A stretch of 64,000 nucleotides of DNA from JASSUD01 sp031963405. GTDB taxonomy: Bacteria; Pseudomonadota; Gammaproteobacteria; Burkholderiales; Burkholderiaceae. Below, in pieces: positions 27,125 through 36,000 of this stretch; positions within the stretch are counted from its first letter, which is position 1, and each line of letters begins with the position of its first letter. The notes beneath the pieces were generated by a model. The model did not search any database and had not been told where the DNA came from. It was given only the letters and a program-made list of their open reading frames with translations. The stretch spans positions 310,001-374,000 of the forward strand of contig JASSUJ010000001.1 of assembly GCA_031963405.1 (NCBI GenBank), given 5' to 3'. A program made the position numbers and the translations under genes.

Positions 27125-27612
27125 GTTTTTTCGTCAAAAAAATGTCTTGGACGCGGTTTTGGTGCCAAGCCACGTTGATCTTAGCGCTGCTATGGCTTAC
27201 CGGTCATGCCTTTGCTAGTCACTACCGTATTGGGGTCGATGAGCAAAAAGAAAAATGCTTACCCGGCTATTCGGTCTATTTGATTGATTTGAAAGATAAA
27301 AATTTAAAGCGCGGCCACCTTTACGCCTTTTCCTTTCAAGATAAGCGGATGCTCAAAATTCTCACGGCGATACCAAACGATACGGTCGAAATCGATGACT
27401 CACAAAAAATCAAAGTCAACGGCCAAGTTGTAGGAGAAGGCTTATATCTCGCGAACCAATTAGGTTATCCAGACAACCACTTCTACGGGAAAACCGTACT
27501 TAAAGAAGGACACTATTGGTTTATGGGCAAAAGCTTTAATAGCTTTGATTCACGCTATTGGGGTGCGGTCAAAGAAGATCAAATTATTGGTCGGGCATAT
27601 GCACTGTTTTAA
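27121..27612 (+). CDS. Conjugation-associated S26 (signal-peptidase-like) protein
   Basis: The product is 163 residues from GTG 27121 (GAGG upstream; overlaps trbI by GTGA). An N-terminal membrane helix is followed by 'CLPGYSVYLIDLKDKNLKRG' and 'RMLKILTAIPNDTVEI', the positions of the nucleophile and general-base Lys in TraF/S26 peptidases, then 'GKSFNSFDSRYWGAV', the conserved late S26 block. In RP4 TraF-like enzymes the first motif is S-x-P-x-G; here a Cys occupies the Ser position. The likely role is maturation of pilin or another Tra protein. Confidence 0.75.
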   Translation: MSFFVKKMSWTRFWCQATLILALLWLTGHAFASHYRIGVDEQKEKCLPGYSVYLIDLKDKNLKRGHLYAFSFQDKRMLKILTAIPNDTVEIDDSQKIKVNGQVVGEGLYLANQLGYPDNHFYGKTVLKEGHYWFMGKSFNSFDSRYWGAVKEDQIIGRAYALF

Positions 27613-28828
27613 AGAGATCGTTGCTGTAGCGTCTGTAACCATAATAGGAAGTAGCTTTGCCTCCCCTCCTCTAACGTCAGCAGATGAAGCTCTTATTAAA
27701 GAAGGACAACGTATCGCTGAAACAGCGCATCAATTAAAGCAAGCCGATTGGCAGCAAAACGCCCATATGGACACCGCTCGGCAAGAAGCAAAGCGTTTTT
27801 TTAAAGAACTCCAAACTTCCTCGTCTGTCATACAAGCTTTACAGCAATCGTCACCTAACAAGGGAAATGCTCTCCCCTACAAGACGCTTGTCTTTGCCTC
27901 TTATTCCTTAGGAGAGAGAGGACTGAATGACCTACTGGAGAGCGTTGCTGAGAAACCTGACACGGTAGTGGTATTTCGAGGTATCCCCAAAGAGATGAAC
28001 TTAGGGGAAGGAATCAGAACCATTCAGGCGCTAGCTGCGCAAAAAAAGCCTATTCCTAGTATCGTAATTGACCCTACGCTGTTCAAGCAATTCCACGTCG
28101 CAGCGGTGCCTACTCTGGTGGTGTTGAAGCATTTGCCCTCATCCGGCCAAGCACCACAAATTCTAGCCAGCGTACAAGGAATGATTAATCTTCAGTGGCT
28201 AAGGCGTCGGGTGGCGCAAGGGTTCACAGGTGATCAAGGCATCAAAGGCCCGACCGAAGCAATTAGCGAACCTGATTTGATTGACGTCTTACAAGAACGG
28301 CTTGTCCATATCGATTGGGAAAAGAAAAAACAAACGATTGCAAAACAGTTTTGGCACAAACGGCATTTTTATCGTTTATCACTTGCGAAGAAAACACAAA
28401 CTCGCTTTATCAATCCAAGCATTACCGCAACAGACGAGGTCCGACGGGCGGATGGCACCGTCTTAATTCAACGTGGCACCACAATTAATCCATTGACGCT
28501 ACGAGATTTCACGCAAGCCGTGATTGTGTTTGACCCGTTAGATAAGCGGCAATTGACTTGGCTTACCCAAACGCTACCGACCCTGAAAAAACGCCCAGGT
28601 GTATCACATCTAACGTTAATTGCTACGCAATTTGATCGAGAAAAAGGCTGGGACGCTTATACAGCACTCACTGATGCAGTAGAGGCACCCGTGTATCTCT
28701 TAACGCCTGATATTGTGGAACGCTTTGCTTTAAGGGCAACCCCTTCGATCATTACGGCACAAGGTAAACACTTCGTTGTCGAAGAAATCGTTCCTGCTTC
28801 TATTGATAAGCAGGAGGCTCCTCTATGA
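27599..28828 (+). CDS. TrbC-TraW fusion protein
   Basis: The product is 409 residues from ATG 27599, overlapping the S26 gene by 14 bp. A signal peptide ('IVAVASVTIIGSSFA') is followed by the TrbC part: 'LVFASYSLGERGLNDLLE', 'VVVFRGIP' and 'IDPTLFKQFHVAAVPTLVVL', a thioredoxin-like fold. From about residue 225 comes a TraW-like part: 'EPDLIDVLQERL', 'RRADGTVLIQRGTTINPLTL' and 'RFALRATPSIITAQG'. In F these are separate periplasmic pilus-assembly proteins; here they are one polypeptide, in reverse of the F gene order (traW-traU-trbC). The stop overlaps the next ATG (ATGA). Confidence 0.82.
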   Translation: MHCFKEIVAVASVTIIGSSFASPPLTSADEALIKEGQRIAETAHQLKQADWQQNAHMDTARQEAKRFFKELQTSSSVIQALQQSSPNKGNALPYKTLVFASYSLGERGLNDLLESVAEKPDTVVVFRGIPKEMNLGEGIRTIQALAAQKKPIPSIVIDPTLFKQFHVAAVPTLVVLKHLPSSGQAPQILASVQGMINLQWLRRRVAQGFTGDQGIKGPTEAISEPDLIDVLQERLVHIDWEKKKQTIAKQFWHKRHFYRLSLAKKTQTRFINPSITATDEVRRADGTVLIQRGTTINPLTLRDFTQAVIVFDPLDKRQLTWLTQTLPTLKKRPGVSHLTLIATQFDREKGWDAYTALTDAVEAPVYLLTPDIVERFALRATPSIITAQGKHFVVEEIVPASIDKQEAPL

Positions 28829-28995
28829 ATCGCTTGGAACGACCGATCATGGGCTATCACGGGGGTAAATGGCGCACGGAGGTGATTTTAATTTCGCCTA
28901 GTGCGCAAAAAAACACAGCATCCCAATTGCCCTTAGAGATAAGCGTTACCACAGTACACAATAAGGAAAAGCAGCATGCGCCGACCACTGCTTAG
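28825..28995 (+). CDS. Small hypothetical protein between trbC/traW and traU
   Basis: The product is 56 residues. The ATG overlaps the previous stop (ATGA) and is preceded by a near-perfect AGGAGG at about 8 nt; the TAG lies 20 bp inside traU. The beginning is basic ('MNRLERPIMGYHGGKWRTEV') and there is no signal peptide or membrane segment. No family is recognised. Translational coupling on both sides is the main argument that it is real; it may also serve just to couple traU translation. Confidence 0.5.
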   Translation: MNRLERPIMGYHGGKWRTEVILISPSAQKNTASQLPLEISVTTVHNKEKQHAPTTA

Positions 28996-29980
28996 CCTTG
29001 TACTCATTAGCTGCTTAGGCGTTAGCCTCGCCCACGCCGACCCGGGTTGCCAGAACGCCAATGTAATCGGCCCTAAATTGATTACGGATATCTGCTGGTC
29101 GTGTCTCTTCCCGATCCGATTAGCCGGAGTCACGATCAGCGGCCCAGGTGGACATGTACCTGACGATGCCGCTAAAACCGTACTCTGTGCCTGTCCTGAT
29201 AAAGCGGGATTGCCTAAGCCAGGTGTAACCATCTCCATGTGGGAACCAGCCAGGTTGATTGAATTTCAACGGGTACCAGGCTGTGCGTCGGTTCTGAATG
29301 GCACACGCTTTCCATTCAATCGCACCTTTCAAGGTCACCACGGCAATGGCGATATGGATGGGGGAGATGGCTCTTTTATGCACTACCACGTCTACGCCTT
29401 TCCGCTTCTTGCTCTCTTGGATATGTTTGTTAAGCCCAACTGCAATCCAGAAGGCTTTACCGATATCGATTTGCTCTATCTGTCTGAATTAGATCCCACC
29501 TGGAATAACGACGAACTTGCCTTTTTTACCAATCCCGAAGCCGCATTGGTGGCGAACCCTGTGGCAGCACTAGCGTGTACTGCGGATGCGGTGGCAGCCA
29601 CAGCAGGCAAACCGCTCAAACAACTCTTTTGGTGCGCAGGTTCCTGGGGAACCCTCTATCCATTAAGCGGCTTTCAAAACGGCGGCAAAGGCGTCATTCG
29701 GGATAGCAGTCTGCTCACCGCAAGAGTTTTAGTCGCTTTGCATCGCCGCGGCTTGATGTGGCGCACGATGGGTTCCGATGCGCTTTGCCGCGGCAAGATT
29801 GCACCGACGCTGCCTAAAACCCAATACCAATTCACGCTCTTGCACCCCGTGCCTGAAACCCACTCTGCCCATGTCATGGGGGAATCAACACTCACGTGGG
29901 GAATTGCGAAGACCGTCCCTGCGGTAGGCCAAGACCCGATTTATACGATCTGGCGATGGCTAGATTGTTGCAATAATTAA
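28976..29980 (+). CDS. traU: F-type conjugation protein TraU
   Basis: The product is 334 residues, matching TraU of F (about 330). AAGGAA precedes ATG 28976. A signal peptide ('SLVLISCLGVSLAHA') is followed by Cys-rich conserved blocks: 'ITDICWSCLFPIRLAG', 'CACPD', 'EPARLIEFQRVPGC', 'DLLYLSELDPTWNNDELAF' and 'WCAGSWGTLYPLSG'. TraU is a periplasmic mating-pair protein needed for DNA transfer, and its many disulfides fit the DsbC-like gene upstream. It lies 13 bp before traN. Confidence 0.9.
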   Translation: MRRPLLSLVLISCLGVSLAHADPGCQNANVIGPKLITDICWSCLFPIRLAGVTISGPGGHVPDDAAKTVLCACPDKAGLPKPGVTISMWEPARLIEFQRVPGCASVLNGTRFPFNRTFQGHHGNGDMDGGDGSFMHYHVYAFPLLALLDMFVKPNCNPEGFTDIDLLYLSELDPTWNNDELAFFTNPEAALVANPVAALACTADAVAATAGKPLKQLFWCAGSWGTLYPLSGFQNGGKGVIRDSSLLTARVLVALHRRGLMWRTMGSDALCRGKIAPTLPKTQYQFTLLHPVPETHSAHVMGESTLTWGIAKTVPAVGQDPIYTIWRWLDCCNN

Positions 29981-29993
29981 GGGGTAGGCAGCG

Positions 29994-32729
29994 ATGAGAG
30001 GGGGCAAACTCTATAAGGGAATCGCTTACCTGCTGCTGGTAATTTTCCCGCTGTCTGCACTGGCTTCAGAAGTCAATCGTACTGCAACCGCTGCGCGTGA
30101 TACCGCTGCTTTAGTAGCGGCTCCAGCGCCTGCTGACTTTAAACAACTGGGCCAAGAAGCCAAGGCATTAGGTACCAATCAAGCCGCCTCACTCAAAAAC
30201 CAAGCAAGCCAGATCACAGAGGGAACCATGACGGCTCCTGTGCTGAAAAACGGCCAATTTGAAGCAGGCAACACAAAACTTTACGTAGACGATCTGTTTC
30301 CAGGTACCCGGCGAGATACCCCTGATCCGGCCAATACCTATTTTCCTGATGGTAAAAAGCCTGATCTCGATCAGCTCAAAGACGTCTATGAGGCGGATAA
30401 AGCGATGGGTGAAGCGGGAGAATTCGCCAAAAAAGGATTATGGAAAGAAACGCAGCAAGCCCACCCTTCGATTGGCGGGGCTGCGTATCAAGTTGTGCTC
30501 GATGCGTCACGGCGCACGCGACCTGACTTCAGCAACGATCCCTTGCTCAATCAAAGCAAACGAACTTATCAAGATATCGACAAGCTATCAAAATGGTTTG
30601 GGGATTGTTCCACCGATACCACCTACGAGCGCAAAGAACGTATCACGCATATCCCTGACTACCAACGTTGCGCGCAGCTGTATAAGCCTGCGGGTGGGTG
30701 CGTCATTCAGCACACTATCGAAATTGATACCGAACCGACTGATATGGTGTTTTTGGTCGATAACTCGGCCTCAATGCAGTCGGTGATTACCGATTTGCAA
30801 AATAATGTGCGTACTTTTGCCAATCTGATTACGCAAGGCAAAGCACGCAACCTGCGCTTAGGAGGGGCGGCGTTTCGAGAATGGGACTACATCCGAGACA
30901 ATGTATCTTTATCAGAGGATGTTAACCATTTTCAAGGATGGCTTAACAAGGTAGGGACTGCACCTGCACCAACACGCCCCTTTTCCGTAGTCAAATGGGC
31001 CGCAGAGCATTTTGCGTGGCGCGATAATGTGCATCGCGTGATCGTACTAATTGGCAATGATGATTACGGTTGCGGCCTTGGGCCGGGAGAGCAAGGATGC
31101 CCTAGTCGAGATGCCGTGATCAACGCCTTAAGTAGTCAAGGTATTCAGCTATATATTTTTCACAATAATCCCGAAGTGAAATCCCTGGGCCACCATCTGA
31201 CTGATTATTTCTCTGGCCCACGCCTGCTTAAATTTGCCCAATTTTTCACCGTCGTCACCGATCACTGGTCGCCGCAATCATGCATTAATGATGCTATCGC
31301 GTCATTAGAAGAATTTTGTGAAGGTACGTACACTCCAATGCCTGCTACGGATGACCACTGTGTGAATTTATCGGGCTTTGACGTCTGCAAAGATGATCCG
31401 ATTTATCAAAAGCTCAAGCCACCACCGATTCCCCATGTCCCCAAACTGGCTGCCAAAGTGGAGGTCTCCGCGCTGCGATGTGACTATAACCACGGCGAAG
31501 GCAGCTGTTGGATGGATGCGCAAGGGAAAAAGCAGTGCCTCAGTAACGATAAAGATGTGGATCAATGTCAGCCCTTAGAAGCGAATCCGAAATGCGGCTT
31601 TGTCAGCTCCCAATGCGTAGAAGGGGCGAAAGGCGCTTGGGGTAACTGTTACGTCTGGGAAAGGACGTATGACTGTGGCGAAGATATTAAGGTGCCGACA
31701 CTCGATAAATCGACACAATACCGATGCGCTGGTCCTGTGCGATGTATGGGTGAAGATTGCGTTGATATTGATCGCTCGCAAAGTAGCGATTTTGCGAAGG
31801 TAGCGGCGTTACTGAATGCCGCGCAGTTTATGACGCAAGATATGGATTGCAAGGATGTGACGGGCAGTAACAATCTGTATTGTCGTGCCTTTGCAGGGAA
31901 AGGCAGTGAATGCAAAATTGCAGTCGGCGGCATTCAAAATTGCTGCAAAAACCCGACAAACCTGTCGATGAACGACTATCTCACGCTGATTTTATCGGTG
32001 CCAAAGCTCGACGGCGCGATGATGAATATTGGGGATGGACGTACGCTAGCTGGTTTGAAAGGGGCGTATCAGTTACTGCGCAATCCTGCGCTGAATGGCT
32101 GGACGGAAGTCACCAAGCCGTTCATCACTTACTTGGAGAACATGACCGGCGCATTTAACAATTTTGTGCAGCCCGTCACGGATGTCGCCAAGCAAGCACT
32201 GTCTGCACTGAAAGACCAGGTTACAAAAATCACGTCCAAAGTCCTCACCAATGCCTCTGCCACGGGGGCAGCCGGGGTTCCTGCTGGTGCGCCGCAATCG
32301 ATGACCGAACAATTGCTCGGCCAACAAGGCGCGGCGATGCTCTCCACCGCGATGACTGTTTATACCGCCTATGTCGTCACGATGGTGATGATTCAGGTAA
32401 TTTGGAAATGCGAGAAAGAAGAGTTTGAGACGAACGCCAAGCGGCAACTTAAAAACTGCACGCATTTAGGTTCCTATTGCAAAACCAAAGTACTCGGCGC
32501 ATGTATCGAAAAGCGTGAAGCCTATTGCTGTTTTAACTCACCGCTCTCTCGCATCATTCAAGAACAAGTCCGTCCCCAGCTCGGCTTAGATTGGGGGAGT
32601 GCCAAACAGCCACAGTGCGACGGTATTCCGATAGAACGTATGGGCGAGGTCGATTGGAATAAAGTGAATCTCGATGAATGGATAGAATTGCTTCAGCAAA
32701 ATGGGCATTTCCCAATCCAGAGCGCTTAA
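29994..32729 (+). CDS. traN: TraN-like mating-pair protein with embedded vWA domain (frameshifted at the 3' end)
   Basis: The frame gives 911 residues; AAGGGGTAGG precedes ATG 29994. A signal peptide is followed by a region with 'KRTYQDIDKLSKWFGDC' and a Cys-rich C-terminal half ('CEKEEFETNAKRQLKNC', 'CIEKREAYCCFNSPLSRIIQ'), typical of TraN, the outer-membrane protein that contacts the recipient cell. Unusually, residues about 245-435 form a von Willebrand A domain with the metal-binding motif 'DNSAS' at about residue 255. Near 32712 one C is missing relative to the duplicate at about 39170, so translation ends with 'FPIQSA' instead of continuing about 58 residues. Confidence 0.82.
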   Translation: MRGGKLYKGIAYLLLVIFPLSALASEVNRTATAARDTAALVAAPAPADFKQLGQEAKALGTNQAASLKNQASQITEGTMTAPVLKNGQFEAGNTKLYVDDLFPGTRRDTPDPANTYFPDGKKPDLDQLKDVYEADKAMGEAGEFAKKGLWKETQQAHPSIGGAAYQVVLDASRRTRPDFSNDPLLNQSKRTYQDIDKLSKWFGDCSTDTTYERKERITHIPDYQRCAQLYKPAGGCVIQHTIEIDTEPTDMVFLVDNSASMQSVITDLQNNVRTFANLITQGKARNLRLGGAAFREWDYIRDNVSLSEDVNHFQGWLNKVGTAPAPTRPFSVVKWAAEHFAWRDNVHRVIVLIGNDDYGCGLGPGEQGCPSRDAVINALSSQGIQLYIFHNNPEVKSLGHHLTDYFSGPRLLKFAQFFTVVTDHWSPQSCINDAIASLEEFCEGTYTPMPATDDHCVNLSGFDVCKDDPIYQKLKPPPIPHVPKLAAKVEVSALRCDYNHGEGSCWMDAQGKKQCLSNDKDVDQCQPLEANPKCGFVSSQCVEGAKGAWGNCYVWERTYDCGEDIKVPTLDKSTQYRCAGPVRCMGEDCVDIDRSQSSDFAKVAALLNAAQFMTQDMDCKDVTGSNNLYCRAFAGKGSECKIAVGGIQNCCKNPTNLSMNDYLTLILSVPKLDGAMMNIGDGRTLAGLKGAYQLLRNPALNGWTEVTKPFITYLENMTGAFNNFVQPVTDVAKQALSALKDQVTKITSKVLTNASATGAAGVPAGAPQSMTEQLLGQQGAAMLSTAMTVYTAYVVTMVMIQVIWKCEKEEFETNAKRQLKNCTHLGSYCKTKVLGACIEKREAYCCFNSPLSRIIQEQVRPQLGLDWGSAKQPQCDGIPIERMGEVDWNKVNLDEWIELLQQNGHFPIQSA

Positions 32730-32893
32730 CGCATGAGGCGCTTACAGGCGCAGGTAATCCGTTTAATGTCGATGGCAAGCGCAAGAACGTGGTGGATCGC
32801 ACTGTGGAGCGGTTAAAAGGTGTCGAAGTGGATAAACTTAGAGATCAGGCAACTAAGCTGATCAAACCGGATACAGGAGCGTGGGGAAGCTAG
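32523..32893 (+). repeat. Direct repeat, left copy (traN 3' end)
   Basis: About 370 bp of the traN 3' end are repeated, with substitutions, at 38981-39346. The two copies bracket the minus-strand NACHT-WD40 gene. Confidence 0.8.
32713..32893 (+). pseudogene. Out-of-frame 3' tail of traN
   Basis: This segment continues traN in a different reading frame: 'PERLTHEALTGAGNPFN' and 'RLKGVEVDKLRDQATKLIKP', ending in TAG. The duplicate at 39098-39346 reads the same sequence in one frame with the preceding traN codons, showing that a 1-nt deletion in a C-run near 32712 caused the break. Confidence 0.8.
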
Positions 32894-33055
32894 ATGAGTA
32901 CATCTCAAGCAATAGCAATTTTACAGATTGGTCGATCCGATCGAGCTAGCTATAACAGGCTATGTTTTTTTACAGCATTTATTAATTGAGGACACGTCCT
33001 AGCTTAGCCTTCTCCATTTTATCTCAAGAAAGCTTACCTTCTTCCCGAATCCGAG

Positions 33056-36000
33056 TCATCTCTTGGGAGAATCGCCCCCCAAAATTCTCACTGTTGAGGG
33101 AGATTGCGCTTGAGCTCCTTCAAAAGTTGCTACTTTCTCCCTAGCCCAATTTGCTGCTTGAGAGATTAACTCGGAAAAACCCTCGCTGTTGACGGATATT
33201 ACGTCGGAAACTCCTTCGGAAGATGCTGTGGCAGCCCCACGCTGCTTTAACAGCTTATAGTTGACGGGGCTTACCCCCCGTACACCTTCGATGGATGTCC
33301 CTCTGACAGTCAAAAAACTATGCGTCGTACTCCAGCACAACTCCATTTTATACGCTTCCCCCTCCTTTTTTACTTTCCACTGGCGTACAGATTTATCTGC
33401 ACTGCTCACACCCAGATAGCAGCCGTCGGAAGCCTCTTTCCAGGCAAGGCCTATGACTGGCCCACAATTTTGAATGATCATTTGGCACTGACCAGTTTGC
33501 GGGTTCCACAGCCGCACCGTCTTGTCCCCACTGCCTGAGGCGAGCTGCTCGCCGCTCGGCGAATATACTACGCTCATAACGGTACCGGTATGGCCTTCTA
33601 AAATGTGGCTGAGCTGACCAGTTTTCGCGTTCCACAGCCGCACCGTCTTGTCATCACTGCCCGACGCGAGCTGCTCGCCGTTGGGCGAATACACTACGCT
33701 ATAAACAGCGGCGGTATGGCCTTCTAAGGTGAGGCCTGGGGCACCGCTTCGGACATCCCACAGCCGCACCGTCTTGTCCATACTGCCCGACGCAAGCTGC
33801 TCGCCGTTTGGCGAATACGCTACACTATAAACACCGGCAGTATGTCCTTCTAAGGTGAGGGCTAGGGCACCGGTTTGCACGTCCCACAGACGCACCGTCT
33901 TATCCCAACTGCCTGACGCAAGCTGCTCGCCGCCCGCCGAATAAACCACACTATAAACAGCGGCAGTATGGCCTTCTAAGGTGAAGCCTGGGGTACCACT
34001 TTGCGCTTCCCACAAACGCACTGTCTTGTCCCCACTGCTTGAGGCGAGCTGCTCACCGGTGGGAGAATACACTACGTTATAAACAGCGGCGGTATGACCT
34101 TCTAAGGTGCAACCCGGGGTGCCGCTTTGTGCGTCCCACAGACGCACCGTCTTGTCCAAACTGCCCGACGCAAGCTGCTCACCGCTGGGTGAATACACCA
34201 CGCTCCAAACACCGTCGGTATGGCCTTTTACCGGGAAGCTGAGTGCGCCGCTTTGTGCATTCCATAACCGCACTGTCTTGTCCACACTGCCCGAGGCGAG
34301 CTGTTCGCCGTTAGGCGAATACATCACGCTCCAAACCCCATCGGTATGTCCTTCTAAGATGAGGCCTGGGGCACCGGTTTGCGCGTCCCACAGACGCACC
34401 GTCTTGTCCCCACTACCCGACACGAGCTGCTCGCCGCTCGGCGAATACACCACGCTCACCACACTGGCGGCGTGCCCCTCTAAAATGAGGCTCGGAGCGC
34501 CGCTTTGCACGTCCCACAGACGCACTGTCCTGTCCCAACTGCCCGAGGCAAGCTGTTCGCCATTCGGCGAATACACCACGCTCAAAACTTTATCGGTATG
34601 TCCTTCTATGGTGAGGCCCGGAGCACCGCTTTGCGCGTCCCACAAACGCACCGTCCTGTCCCAACTGCCTGAGGCAACCTGTTCACCGCTCGGCGAATAC
34701 GCTACGCTCATAACAGTACCGTTATGTCCTTCTAAGATGAGGCCTGGGGCACCGGTTTGCGCGTCCCACAAACGCACCGTATGGTCCGCGCTGCCTGAAG
34801 CGAGTTGCCCACCACTTGGCGAATACACCACACTTAAAACGATACCGGTATGTCCTTCTAAAATGTGGCTGAGCTGACCGGTTTTCGCATTCCACAGACG
34901 CACTGTCTTGTCCCCACTGCCCGAGGCAAGCTGCCCACTGCTAGGCGAATACACCACGCCCCTAACCCAATCTTTATGGCCTTCTAAGGTATAAATTTTT
35001 TCCCAATTCGAGATTGCGTATACGCTAATCTTTCCGTCATAAAGCCCTGCAGCATAAGTTTTACCATCGGGCGAATATGCACAGGACCTCACGCCGCTCT
35101 CTTCCTGGAGATAAGGCCATTCGCCAAACTGCACTCCATCCATTTGCGCATCGCTGACATTCGCCTGACGCAGCCAAATATGACGAAGATGCGTTTTGCT
35201 TAAATCTGCTCCTTGCAACTGAGCAGAATCGAATACCCCCCCACTCAGATCTGCCCCAGGGACCTTAATTCCCCTTAAATCCGCTCCATTAAATTGGACG
35301 CCGGCTCTAACTAACACCGTAATCGCATTCGCTGCTGCTCTCGCCAACTCAGCATTTGTCTTCGTACACTCAATCACTTGCAGGAGCTGCACTTTAAACG
35401 TCGCCTCTTGTTGTACTCTTTCTGATAAAAAATTTAATATTGCTGGGTCACGGGCGATGTAGATGGTATTAAACCAAGCTTCTTGCTCCAGCTCGCTACT
35501 TTCGTTGAACTCTTCCCACAATGCCCATGCCACAAAATAATCCCGCAAGGATTTATGGATAAATCGATAGGTTTTGCCCAACCCATTAGCGGTGTCTTGG
35601 CAAATCAACGGTGCATTTAAGCGCTTGAGTTTGGTTCCGAGATCCGTATTACTCAATAAGTTCTCACGCCAATCTTCGCCTGCCATGTCACGTGCTCGTT
35701 TTGACTTAGATGCTGGACTGGTATAACTGCTCACCACTTCCCCTGCCTGATACATCTGCATTGCCAACGCTTGGCTAAAAAGCATTTGCTGGCTATAAAA
35801 GCCTTCCTCTTCTAAGCGTTTGAACTCTTCGGTTTCTTTGGTGTCCAGTCTAATTTGGGATAAACGCTGCTGGGAGCGTGCGAACCAACTTGCTACAAAC
35901 TGCGCATACAAAGATAACCGCGTAAAACGCGTGTCCTTTCGTTCAGCCTGGTTGAGGGTAGGTAATGCACTGACCGCCAGTTTGAGCAAAAAGGGATTGC

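Noticed and set aside
34107..34877. 256-codon plus-strand ORF inside the WD40 region
   Set aside because: It is the antisense shadow of the WD40 repeats; its own repetitiveness comes from the sense array and it has no ribosome-binding site.
33345..35095. Regular DNA repeats that could suggest a CRISPR or satellite array
   Set aside because: The 126-bp period is a multiple of three, lies in frame and encodes WD40 blades; there are no unique spacers.
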